In this document: positions 35,659 to 42,653 of the stretch, piece after piece
How the letters are laid out: each line of letters opens with the position of its first letter
Position numbering within the stretch: the stretch's first letter is position 1
DNA from: Brenneria nigrifluens DSM 30175 = ATCC 13028
Lineage (GTDB): Bacteria; Pseudomonadota; Gammaproteobacteria; Enterobacterales; Enterobacteriaceae
Length of the DNA: 64,000 nt
Direction: 5' to 3'
Assembly: GCF_005484965.1 (NCBI RefSeq)
Contig: NZ_CP034036.1
Location: forward strand, 4,588,001-4,652,000
Position numbers and translations under genes: made by a program
The notes under the pieces: generated by a model
Told to the model about the DNA's origin: nothing
The model's input: only the letters and a program-made list of their open reading frames with translations
Databases searched by the model: none

Positions 35659-36353
35659 GCAGCAGACACCATCAGGTAACCTCGGCCGCGCAAGGTTTTA
35701 AACCACGGCAACCCATCTTTACGCTGCGGTAATTTACGCCGCAGATTGGAGATATGCATATCGATGGCGCGGTCAAACGGCGTAAGCCGTTTGCCCAGCA
35801 CCTCCTGACTCAGGTGCTCACGCGAGACAACCTGACCCAGCCGCTGCGCCAGCAGATACAGCAGCGTAAATTCGGTACCGGTCAGATCCAGCACGGTTTC
35901 ATCAAAGCTGGCTTCCTGCCGGCCCGGATTGAGCCGCAGACCGTCAACCTCCACCGTGGGGGCGCTGGATTCGCCGGACTGTTGCTGATCCGTCCAGTTG
36001 GAACGCCGCAAAATGGCGCGGATACGGGCCACCAGTTCGCGGTCGTTAAAGGGTTTCGGCAGATAATCATCCGCGCCTAATTCCAGACCCAGTACCCGGT
36101 CCAGCTCGCTGCCGCGGGCGGTTAACATGATCACCGGGGTCTGATGCTGCTGGCGCAACTCTTTTAAGGTATCGATACCGTTTTTCTTCGGCATCATCAC
36201 ATCCAGCAATAGCAGATCGACCGTGCTATCCAATACGTTTAACGCCTGTTCGCCGTCATAGGCGACAACGACGTTAAAACCTTCCATTTCGAGCAATTCT
36301 TTTAATAAAGAGGTTAGCTCTCTATCGTCATCAACCAACAGGATCTTATTCAT
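35655..36353 (-). CDS. cpxR: Response regulator CpxR
   Basis: The 232-residue OmpR-family regulator has a receiver domain with phosphoacceptor Asp51 in LLLLDVMMPKKNG and acidic pocket DDD, and a winged-helix output domain ending RRKLPQRKDGLPWFKTLRGR. It activates envelope-stress genes including cpxP. It is divergent from cpxP across a 152-base gap that holds a CpxR box. Confidence 0.97.
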   Translation of the reverse strand: MNKILLVDDDRELTSLLKELLEMEGFNVVVAYDGEQALNVLDSTVDLLLLDVMMPKKNGIDTLKELRQQHQTPVIMLTARGSELDRVLGLELGADDYLPKPFNDRELVARIRAILRRSNWTDQQQSGESSAPTVEVDGLRLNPGRQEASFDETVLDLTGTEFTLLYLLAQRLGQVVSREHLSQEVLGKRLTPFDRAIDMHISNLRRKLPQRKDGLPWFKTLRGRGYLMVSAA

Positions 36354-36407
36354 GTTTTATCTACCTCCAGGGGCAAAATACGTCATAGATTAGCGCTATT
36401 CCATGAC

Positions 36408-36422
36408 TTTACGTAGTTTTAC
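36408..36422. promoter_or_regulatory. CpxR box between cpxR and cpxP
   Basis: TTTACGTAGTTTTAC is, on the other strand, GTAAA-N5-GTAAA, an exact match to the CpxR consensus direct repeat. It lies about 85 bases upstream of the cpxP start, so it would serve cpxP and possibly cpxRA autoregulation. Confidence 0.85.
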
Positions 36423-36505
36423 ATCCTCTGACGCATGTTTGCAGCAAGACGATTAGACTGATGCTCATTGATTCACAGAACAGCACGCCGACCGGGGAGT
36501 TATTG

Positions 36506-37003
36506 ATGCAACACGCCACAACGTTATCTCTTGCTTCACTGCTGATGCTGAGTTCTTTCACCGCATTTGCAGCGGGTGTCGAGGGGACGTCTGTGAATGG
36601 CTGTCAGGATGACTCGGCCATCAAACGAATTCCCGATCAGCAGGGGATGTTTGACGGTGTGAAGTTAAGCGTTCAGCAACGCCAGCAGATGCGCGATTTG
36701 ATGCATCAGGGCCGTCAGGACGCTCCGGCGTTTAACACCGAAGATATTGAAACCATGCATAAGCTGGTTATCGCCAACCGATTTGATGAAGCCGCGGTTC
36801 GCGCTCAGCTAACCAGGATGACGCAGGTACAGATTGAGCGTCAGGTCCAGATGACCCGGGTGCGCAACCAGATGTATAACCTGCTGACCAGCGAGCAGAA
36901 AGAAATTTTAGACCAGAAACACCAACAGCGCATGAAAGAGATGCAGCAGCAGATATCCCTGTTTAACCAGACGCCAAGTCAACCACCGGGCGTGAACGAG
37001 TAG
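36506..37003 (+). CDS. cpxP: Periplasmic adaptor and CpxA inhibitor CpxP
   Basis: The 165-residue protein has a signal peptide (MQHATTLSLASLLMLSSFTA, cleaved after FAA) and an LTXXQ-type helical body with VQQRQQMRDLM and KVRN/RVRNQMYNLLTSEQ-like segments, as in CpxP/Spy. CpxP binds the CpxA sensor domain and delivers misfolded proteins to DegP. The frame opens at 36461, but that start lacks a ribosome site and would lengthen the signal peptide. GGGGAG lies 6 bases before the ATG at 36506. The 3' UTR encodes CpxQ. Confidence 0.9.
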   Translation: MQHATTLSLASLLMLSSFTAFAAGVEGTSVNGCQDDSAIKRIPDQQGMFDGVKLSVQQRQQMRDLMHQGRQDAPAFNTEDIETMHKLVIANRFDEAAVRAQLTRMTQVQIERQVQMTRVRNQMYNLLTSEQKEILDQKHQQRMKEMQQQISLFNQTPSQPPGVNE

Positions 37004-37046
37004 TAACCCCTAGCAGTGAGTAGTGTAGTTCGAGTAATAGATACCA

Positions 37047-37106
37047 TTTTCCTTGCCATAGACACCATCCCTGTCTTTTGCCCTCCATGATGGAGGGCTT
37101 TTTTTT
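37047..37106 (+). ncRNA. cpxQ: CpxQ small RNA (3' UTR of cpxP)
   Basis: The stretch starts TTTTCCTTGCC and holds the seed region CATAGACACCATCCCTGTC, which I recall as identical in E. coli and Salmonella CpxQ. A terminator stem (GCCCTCCA/TGGAGGGC) and eight Ts follow. CpxQ is released from the cpxP mRNA by RNase E and, with Hfq, represses inner-membrane protein mRNAs. The terminator stem sequence differs from E. coli but keeps its form. Confidence 0.88.
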
Positions 37107-37177
37107 GGCGATTTTCCGGGTAAACCGTTTTAAAACAACCACCTATTAAGCAATCACAAGCAACTGTAAACGGTTAT

Positions 37178-37228
37178 AAAGTGGTCAAAAACGGGCCATT
37201 TTGGGCAAATGTGGTCAACATGTGGACA
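37178..37228. promoter_or_regulatory. Integrase arm-type repeats in the prophage left end
   Basis: Three direct repeats of the form (A)ATGTGGNCA occur at 37178-37187 (AAAGTGGTCA), 37208-37217 (AATGTGGTCA) and 37220-37228 (ATGTGGACA), just before the int stop codon. They resemble the TGTGGACA arm sites bound by P2-type integrases. Confidence 0.5.
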
Positions 37229-37231
37229 CTT

Positions 37232-38215
37232 TCAAACGGCTATTTTTCCCCGTAATGGGTTGAGCGTAATAGCATTTTCCAGATAGTCCGGCGCCAGGTG
37301 CGCGTAAGTCATGGTCTGCTGGATGCTGGCATGACCCAAAATCTGCTGTAGCGCGACCAGACTTCCCCCGTTCATCACAAAGTGGCTGGCAAACGTATGC
37401 CGCAAAATGTGCGATGCCTGGCCTTTCGGTATATCCGGCTTTACCGCCCTGATTTGCTCACAGAACGCCGGATAGTCAACCTTAAACAGCCTGCCGGTTT
37501 CGCGGGTTTTAATAGTCCGTTCCACCTCTTCCGAAATGGGGATGGTTCTATTTTTGCCGTTCTTTGTTTCCGTAAACGTCACCCGGTGATTCACTATCTG
37601 ACCTGCGCGTAACGCGCTGGCCTCTCCCCATCTTGCCCCGGTGCTCAGGCATAACACCGCCAACCTGTACGCGTCGCCTTCCAGCACTGCCAGCAGCCGC
37701 GCGATCTCCGCTTCCGCCAGGAATGTGACCGATGCCGGTTTTTCAGTTAGCGGCGGCAAGCCTTTTAGCGGATTATCACCCGCATAGACTTCCAGCTTAA
37801 TCAACGCCGAAAACATGCCGGAAAGCCGGTACATATCGCGGTTAATGGTTGACGGGTTGGTGCCGCCAGTCAACCGCAGCGTGCGGAATTCCAGTATCGC
37901 GCGTTTATTTATCCGGCAGATCTCCGGGTCGCCCATCTGTTCAGTTGTACGTTTCAGGTGTCGCTTTTCAATCATGCCGTTTTTCAACGTCTGGCCGTGA
38001 TAAAGCCACCATAATTCGACCAGTTCACTGAGCTGGCGACGCTCAACGCCATAGCCGTGCTGCCACTCTTTTTTATCCGTTCTGGATAACGTATAGCGTT
38101 CAAAAGCTACCGCTTCCGTTTTCTTCTCAAACTTCCGCCGGATGCGTTTTCCTTTGCGTCCGATCGGGCGTATGTCCACTTCATATTGACCATCATCGAG
38201 CTTCTTAATTGCCAT
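37232..38215 (-). CDS. int: P2-type tyrosine integrase
   Basis: The 327-residue recombinase has an Arm/DNA-binding N-terminus rich in Lys and Arg (residues 16-36) and a C-terminal catalytic domain with the full set Arg195 (STGARWGEA), His269-x-x-Arg272 (SHILRHTF), His295 (ILGHAS) and Tyr304 (TMTYAHL). It catalyses integration and excision at att sites with IHF and Cox. All catalytic residues are present, so it looks functional. It reads toward the bacterial junction, as in P2. Confidence 0.94.
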   Translation of the reverse strand: MAIKKLDDGQYEVDIRPIGRKGKRIRRKFEKKTEAVAFERYTLSRTDKKEWQHGYGVERRQLSELVELWWLYHGQTLKNGMIEKRHLKRTTEQMGDPEICRINKRAILEFRTLRLTGGTNPSTINRDMYRLSGMFSALIKLEVYAGDNPLKGLPPLTEKPASVTFLAEAEIARLLAVLEGDAYRLAVLCLSTGARWGEASALRAGQIVNHRVTFTETKNGKNRTIPISEEVERTIKTRETGRLFKVDYPAFCEQIRAVKPDIPKGQASHILRHTFASHFVMNGGSLVALQQILGHASIQQTMTYAHLAPDYLENAITLNPLRGKIAV

Positions 38216-38284
38216 AAGAAAGCCCTCCGGCGGTCAGTTCACAATCCTGATAACAGATAGTGAAAATGTAATGTTTATAGAGCG

Positions 38285-38578
38285 TTAACCAGTCTGTTTG
38301 TCTGAGTGGTTGGATTGCGTTGAGTCTGGCCCAATGTGTGCGAGGGCCGGTGCTATCTGCCCAGCCGCTGGCGCTGTCTTATCCGTCATCAGCCATAGGG
38401 TGTATTTTTCAAACTGCTTACATCTTGTAAGAAGCATTACCGATTGAATGCCGGGTTCGGCGTGCCCGCCCTCATAATTCTTTAAAGTGCTTAGCGCCAT
38501 CCCGCTGATTTCACAGAATTTTGCTTGTGTAAGGCCTTCAGCCTTCCTAATCGCCCTGATTTTTTGTCCCATATTCAT
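38285..38578 (-). CDS. Immunity repressor (XRE-type HTH, P2 C-like)
   Basis: The 97-residue protein has an XRE helix-turn-helix (MGQKIRAIRKAEGLTQAKFC, then EISGMALSTLKNYEGG). Its size and location between int and cox match the P2 C repressor, although sequence likeness to P2 C is weak. It would keep early promoters silent. The frame is open far upstream, but the XRE start is at 38578 or 38572. Its last 25 residues are polar and Ala/Ser-rich. Confidence 0.8.
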   Translation of the reverse strand: MNMGQKIRAIRKAEGLTQAKFCEISGMALSTLKNYEGGHAEPGIQSVMLLTRCKQFEKYTLWLMTDKTAPAAGQIAPALAHIGPDSTQSNHSDKQTG

Positions 38579-38606
38579 TTGACAAAGTTCCAAGTTAAAG
38601 ACTATA

Positions 38607-38643
38607 TTCCTGCAAAAGGTCTGTTTGTAGGAACCTTTTGAGG
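38607..38643. promoter_or_regulatory. Probable immunity operator region
   Basis: CCTGCAAAAGGT (38609-38620) and ACCTTTTGAGG (38633-38643) form an inverted repeat. TTCCT (38607) and AGGAA (38629) add an overlapping pair. It lies between the leftward repressor and the rightward early genes, where repressor and Cox operators are expected. Confidence 0.45.
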
Positions 38644-38738
38644 CACGAAAAACCAACCGCACAAGCAAGCAACAGAAAGCAAGCCTAAGCGATTGGTGAT
38701 CGAATGAGAGTATCACGACACGGTGAAGGGGTGAACGG

Positions 38739-38978
38739 ATGAGCAAAGAGAATGAGGGCGCTTTAGTCAAGGCCGAACCTGCCGACCTCGTAGCGTTGGC
38801 TGTAAATACATTGGGGTTCATGAAAAAAGAGGCCAGCAATTCGGGCAAGGAATTTACTGACCATCAGTTAAGTGCAGTGGTTAATTTGATGTATCTTTAC
38901 CACCCTTGGATAACTGACCACTTAGAAGCGTACAGGTTTGAGCAAACAGGAAAAGAACTTTTTCTTCATGATTCATAA
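38739..38978 (+). CDS. Hypothetical early phage protein
   Basis: The 79-residue protein begins MSKENEGALVKAEPADLVAL. It has no membrane segment, no cysteine and no motif that I recognise. AAGGGG lies 9 bases before the ATG, so translation is plausible. It is the first rightward gene after the operator region and is separated from cox by 140 bases with a GC-rich hairpin (39052-39070). It could be a lysogeny or regulatory accessory protein; no function can be supported. Confidence 0.6.
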   Translation: MSKENEGALVKAEPADLVALAVNTLGFMKKEASNSGKEFTDHQLSAVVNLMYLYHPWITDHLEAYRFEQTGKELFLHDS

Positions 38979-39051
38979 CCGATTCCTTACGTGAGTAGTT
39001 GTTTGTCCATAGTTCCCACCAGAACAAACGGACAGAAAAAAGATAGCACAA

Positions 39052-39070
39052 GCCACGCGCCGGGCGTGGC
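39052..39070 (+). other. GC-rich hairpin upstream of cox
   Basis: GCCACGC pairs with GCGTGGC over 7 bp with a 5-base loop, followed by TAAAAA rather than a T-run. The preceding GTTTGT/ACAAAC pair (39001-39029) is a second, looser inverted repeat. These may be Cox or repressor-related sites or a weak terminator. Confidence 0.35.
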
Positions 39071-39118
39071 TAAAAACCCCGGCACACATTCCAATAATTG
39101 AAAAAAAGGAGTCCAGCA

Positions 39119-39391
39119 ATGGCAGACGGTGTTTATGAGATTCGCCACCCGGTTGACGCAGTTCCGTATCAGAAGTTTGCAGAAATGATCGGGAAATCGG
39201 AAGCGGCAGTAAAGGGCATGGTTGATAACGGAAAGCTGCCGCTGATTCCGTGGATTAACCCGGAAAACCCAAACCCGCGCCGTGGTGAAAATTGGGTGTA
39301 TATCCCAGAATTCAATCGCGCTATGCGTGACGCCTTCATGAATCGCCCGAAAGAACAGCGCGACGCATGGTTATTGTGGCTGGGGCTGTAA
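39119..39391 (+). CDS. cox: Cox excisionase/repressor
   Basis: The 90-residue protein has the Cox pattern: VPYQKFAEMIGKSEAAVKGM (winged-helix DNA-binding) followed by a basic and aromatic segment NWVYIPEFNRAMRDAFMNRP and the ending DAWLLWLGL, which I recall as nearly the same in P2 Cox. Cox directs excision and blocks the repressor promoter. AAAGGAG precedes the ATG at 39119. Confidence 0.88.
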   Translation: MADGVYEIRHPVDAVPYQKFAEMIGKSEAAVKGMVDNGKLPLIPWINPENPNPRRGENWVYIPEFNRAMRDAFMNRPKEQRDAWLLWLGL

Positions 39392-39408
39392 TAAATAAGA
39401 GAGGCGTC

Positions 39409-39600
39409 GTGAATCTGGTTCAGCTAAATAGCAAAACGTCGCTATATCGTGGTTTCACTATTTTAAAGTTGCCACGTAAAAAACCATATAACCGTCAGCG
39501 TTATCAAATTACACGCGAATGCGATTATTTCGGGTTGGATTTTGCGCTGGCAGAAGCATGTAAAACCATAGATAAATTATGCGGAGTTAAAAATGATTAG
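39409..39600 (+). CDS. Hypothetical small early phage protein
   Basis: The 63-residue basic protein starts from a GTG with AGAGAGG upstream (MNLVQLNSKTSLYRGFTILK). The frame begins earlier at 39367 inside cox, but that part reads as random sequence. It resembles small uncharacterised early proteins of P2-like prophages. No function is visible. Its stop overlaps the next gene by 8 bases. Confidence 0.6.
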   Translation: MNLVQLNSKTSLYRGFTILKLPRKKPYNRQRYQITRECDYFGLDFALAEACKTIDKLCGVKND

Positions 39601-39793
39601 CATCGCGCGTTTATTAATATCTCAATCACCAGCGCCGCAGCCAGAAAATAAAGGCTGGCTGGAGTTGCCGAGCGGTCGCCGCATTCAGCCAAAACCAAGC
39701 CAGGTTTATTTTTTCCCTGGGCGCCAAAAACCTTATATGCCGCCTGCAACACGCCGCCGCTGGTTTGCGCGGTTAATTAACCTTTCCGCGTAA
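39593..39793 (+). CDS. Fil-like small early protein (DUF2724 type)
   Basis: The 66-residue basic protein begins MISIARLLISQSPAPQPENK and ends RRRWFARLINLSA, a layout I associate with the phage 186 Fil/DUF2724 family, whose expression causes host filamentation. The assignment is from memory of the family pattern and is uncertain. It overlaps the preceding gene by 8 bases. Confidence 0.5.
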   Translation: MISIARLLISQSPAPQPENKGWLELPSGRRIQPKPSQVYFFPGRQKPYMPPATRRRWFARLINLSA

Positions 39794-39804
39794 CGGTGAT
39801 GATT

Positions 39805-40092
39805 ATGGAAACTATCAATCACAATCCGGGAATATGGCTGCAAGCGGCCGATGACGCGGCCAATAGCTTTCTGCTTCAGCCTGCGGAAGTGCGCGAGCAT
39901 GGCAGTGATAACGGCTATTGCAAGATCAGCGTTTTATCCTCGCTGGAAAGTCTGGCCGATGCGCTTTATTACCTCGATTACCCGTTGTACCAGTTCATTA
40001 AGACTCACAGCAACCAATGGTACAGCGAAGGAATGACGCGCCAGCCGGAGTTTTCCGCCGCCTGGACGAAGCGGGTTATCCGTCGTGGCTAA
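39805..40092 (+). CDS. Hypothetical early phage protein
   Basis: The 95-residue acidic protein (METINHNPGIWLQAADDAAN) has no recognised domain. Starts at 39796 (GTG), 39799 and 39805 are all in frame; GGTGAT before 39805 favours the last. Its end overlaps the next gene (40085) by 8 bases, part of a run of coupled small genes. Confidence 0.6.
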   Translation: METINHNPGIWLQAADDAANSFLLQPAEVREHGSDNGYCKISVLSSLESLADALYYLDYPLYQFIKTHSNQWYSEGMTRQPEFSAAWTKRVIRRG

Positions 40093-40420
40093 CACCGAAG
40101 CCGCTCGCGCCGTTCCGCTGAGCATCAGCACCAGAACGGACGGGCTTAACCACATCGCCGCGCTAAGGGGGAAATTCTTTCAGTCGGACAGTGAAAAGGA
40201 TATGTGCCGTTTTATTGATGATATGCGGGACAAGATAGATCGTGATTATCACGAAAATATGCGCGTGCTGGCTGCAATTTTTTATTTGGCAGATATCAGT
40301 AAAGAGCGTCATCACTTGAATTTTAATGAACTGACAACTGACGAAAAAACAAGGCTGATTAAGACAATGAATAAACTTAAGGCAGTTGTGAGTTTATTCC
40401 CAAAACATTTAATTCTTTAA
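40085..40420 (+). CDS. DUF5347-like P2-family early protein
   Basis: The 111-residue protein from a GTG start contains ISTRTDGLNHIAALRGKFFQ and a helical tail ADISKERHHLNFNELTTDE. This resembles proteins annotated DUF5347 in P2-like prophages, from memory. The function is unknown. It is coupled to the preceding gene by an 8-base overlap; 70 bases separate it from the next. Confidence 0.55.
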   Translation: MANTEAARAVPLSISTRTDGLNHIAALRGKFFQSDSEKDMCRFIDDMRDKIDRDYHENMRVLAAIFYLADISKERHHLNFNELTTDEKTRLIKTMNKLKAVVSLFPKHLIL

Positions 40421-40490
40421 CCGTAATAAAACCCATTTTTTATGGCGTAAACCCGCCGGGCTTTCTATTACCTGAAAAAAGGAAATCACG

Positions 40491-40721
40491 ATGAGAAATG
40501 CGCAAGTTAGAAAAATGAGTACGGCAGGAAATGAAGCGCTTACCGAGCTTCTGAAAAAAGCAAAACTGGAAGAAAAAAAAGACCAGCATTTTGGCTTTTC
40601 CGTTCGTCTTGATGCGCTGTCTATTCATGCGCAGAACAAAGGGCTTTCGGCCACGGAAATCATTGAACTGCTGCGCGCCGAGGCGGGCCGCTTTGAGTCA
40701 TCGGCGCAGGAGATTATCTGA
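40491..40721 (+). CDS. DUF2732-like P2-family protein
   Basis: The 76-residue protein (MRNAQVRKMSTAGNEALTEL) has a helical tail with ALSIHAQNKGLSATEIIELL, resembling the small P2-like DUF2732 family. The ATG follows AAAGGAAATCACG. Its stop codon overlaps the next start by one base (TGATG). The role is unknown. Confidence 0.65.
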   Translation: MRNAQVRKMSTAGNEALTELLKKAKLEEKKDQHFGFSVRLDALSIHAQNKGLSATEIIELLRAEAGRFESSAQEII

Positions 40722-40945
40722 TGGCTGATTACATGGACGCCGCGCAAGAGCAGCAAGACATGATACGCGATGCGCATATCGCCGCCGCCCGCCGCAAGTC
40801 TGCGGCGCCATCCGCTTTTACTTGCGAAAACTGCGACGCGCCAATACCGGAAGCGCGCCGCGTTGCCGTTCCTGGCGTGTCGCTCTGCGTACATTGCCAA
40901 GGCATTAGCGAACAGAAAAGTAAACACTATCGGGGTGAAAAATGA
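40721..40945 (+). CDS. TraR/DksA-type zinc-finger protein
   Basis: The 74-residue protein has a helical N-terminus and a four-cysteine zinc finger: CENC and CVHC separated by 17 residues with the PEARRVAVPG loop typical of phage TraR/DksA proteins. These bind the RNA polymerase secondary channel and can mimic ppGpp/DksA effects. It overlaps the exonuclease gene by 4 bases. Confidence 0.85.
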   Translation: MADYMDAAQEQQDMIRDAHIAAARRKSAAPSAFTCENCDAPIPEARRVAVPGVSLCVHCQGISEQKSKHYRGEK

Positions 40946-41820
40946 ATAACGTCATGATTGATTTAGAAACATTGGGTAAAAAGCCTAACGCACCGATTGC
41001 CGCCATCGGCGCCGTGTTCTTTGACCCGGAAAATTATGGCCTGGGTGAAGAGTTCTATACCCGCGTTGACTTTGAGAATCACATGGAAAAAGGCGCGGTA
41101 GCGGATGGCGATACTATCAAATGGTGGTTGCGCCAGCCATCCGAAGCGCGCGCCGAGCTAGTCGGTGATGATGCCGTATCGATGCGTGATGCGCTCGGCG
41201 GTTTTAGCGACTGGCTGACAGATAACGCCGATGATCTAGGTTCGCTGAAAGTGTGGGCGAAAAGCCCGTCTTTTGATTGCGTCATTCTGAGAACGGCATT
41301 TGGTTTAAGTTTTGACGATGTTCCGTGGAAATATTGGAATGAGCGGGACGTCAGGGCTATTGAGGCTTTGGGGCTGGCGAAAGGCGTCGGCACGCAGATG
41401 TTTGACGGGGTTAAACATCACGCGCTTGATGATGCGATTAACCAGGCCGGGTTGGTTACTTATGTCTGGAGCAACCTACACCATGAAGGGGAACGCCCGC
41501 AAAAAATAGGCGGTTGTGATTGGATTGATTGGAATGAATTAAGCGCCCGCGGTCTGTTGAAGACTATCAATCAAGAGTTTTTTCACCGTCTGGGGCTAGC
41601 TGTTTTTTATGATCCAGCAAAGGGAGTTTCAGCAGGCGCATTGATTTCTGATGATGGCAAATGGAGGTATGACAAGAATCTATATAAGCCGCTAAGCGAT
41701 TTGGTATTCAGTGAGGTCGCGGATTTCTTTGCTGGGTTGGAACCATCATCACCAGCAGCAATGCAAACGGCGCTGATTGAACGTTTGGCCCAGGTAATAA
41801 ACGAGAGGGCGCCGAAATGA
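40942..41820 (+). CDS. RNase T-like 3'-5' exonuclease with an extra C-terminal domain
   Basis: The 292-residue protein has a DEDD exonuclease domain (MIDLETLGKKPNAPIAAIGA, then a WAKSPSFDCVIL segment and a HHALDDAINQAG motif carrying the last His and Asp). The second half (residues ~195-292) holds NQEFFHRLGLAVFYDPAKGV and DGKWRYDKNLYKPL, a separate small domain seen attached to phage proteins (from memory). The exonuclease fold is clear; substrate and role are not. It overlaps dam by 4 bases. Confidence 0.8.
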   Translation: MNNVMIDLETLGKKPNAPIAAIGAVFFDPENYGLGEEFYTRVDFENHMEKGAVADGDTIKWWLRQPSEARAELVGDDAVSMRDALGGFSDWLTDNADDLGSLKVWAKSPSFDCVILRTAFGLSFDDVPWKYWNERDVRAIEALGLAKGVGTQMFDGVKHHALDDAINQAGLVTYVWSNLHHEGERPQKIGGCDWIDWNELSARGLLKTINQEFFHRLGLAVFYDPAKGVSAGALISDDGKWRYDKNLYKPLSDLVFSEVADFFAGLEPSSPAAMQTALIERLAQVINERAPK

Positions 41821-42653
41821 TCCGCCCGTTCATCAAATGGGCGGGGGGTAAAACCCGCGTCCTGCCCGATTTGCTGCCACTCCTGCCGAAAGGCGATCGC
41901 CTGTTTGAGCCGTTTGTCGGCGGCGCGTCCGTGTTCCTGAATACCGATTATCCCCGCTATGTGCTGGCTGATATTAACGCTGACCTGATTAATACATATC
42001 GGATGGCTAAGGGCGCCACTCAGGCATTTATCAGCACAGCAAAAGAGTTATTCAAAAACGGCAATAGCAAGAGCGAGTTTTATCGCAACCGCGACAAGTT
42101 CAACGCCATATCTGACGATGAACACATGCTAAAAGCCGCGTTATTTCTATACCTGAATCGCCATTGCTTTAACGGTATTTGCCGGTACAACGCATCAGGT
42201 TTTTTTAATGTCCCGTTCGGAAGCTATAAAAAACCTTACTTCCCGGAAGCAGAGATAAGGCTGTTTGCGGAAAAGGCCAACGACACCACAACCTGTTTTA
42301 TCGCGGCAGATTTTCGGAAAGTGCTGGCCGCGAAAGCGATAAATGAACGCAGCGTTATCTATTGCGATCCGCCCTACCTGCCGGTCAGTGACACGGCAAA
42401 TTTCACGCAATATCACCACAGAGCATTTACCGTCGAGAGCCACCGCGCATTGGCTAAATACCTAAGAATCGTTCGTTACGAAACTGGCGCCGCCGTAGTT
42501 ATTTCAAATAGCGATACCCCCGCCACGCGCGAAATTTACCAGAATTACAAGTTTTATGAGATTGGCGTAAGCCGCTCGCTGGGTGCCGCCGCGGTTTCAC
42601 GCAAAAAGGCCGGGGAATTGATTGGTGTGCTGGATGTAGGGGTGAGTAAATGA
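41817..42653 (+). CDS. Dam-type DNA adenine N6-methyltransferase
   Basis: The 278-residue D12-class methylase has FIKWAGGKTRVLPDLLPLLP with the S-adenosylmethionine motif, FEPFVGGASVFLNTD, a NRHCFNGICRYNASGFFNVP target-recognition segment, and the catalytic DPPY at residues 184-187. It probably methylates GATC. In phages such enzymes protect DNA from restriction or mimic host marking. It overlaps both neighbours by 4 bases and belongs to one transcription unit with the exonuclease, PAPS-reductase-like protein and dcm. Confidence 0.9.
   Translation: MIRPFIKWAGGKTRVLPDLLPLLPKGDRLFEPFVGGASVFLNTDYPRYVLADINADLINTYRMAKGATQAFISTAKELFKNGNSKSEFYRNRDKFNAISDDEHMLKAALFLYLNRHCFNGICRYNASGFFNVPFGSYKKPYFPEAEIRLFAEKANDTTTCFIAADFRKVLAAKAINERSVIYCDPPYLPVSDTANFTQYHHRAFTVESHRALAKYLRIVRYETGAAVVISNSDTPATREIYQNYKFYEIGVSRSLGAAAVSRKKAGELIGVLDVGVSK

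Noticed and set aside
38579..38848. Extension of the repressor frame to 187 codons
   Set aside because: The added part has no family likeness and runs through the operator region. The HTH protein starts at 38578 or 38572.
40421..40490. Small RNA or attenuator between early phage genes
   Set aside because: Only a short AT-rich gap with a weak GC run is present; no stem with a T-tract is seen.
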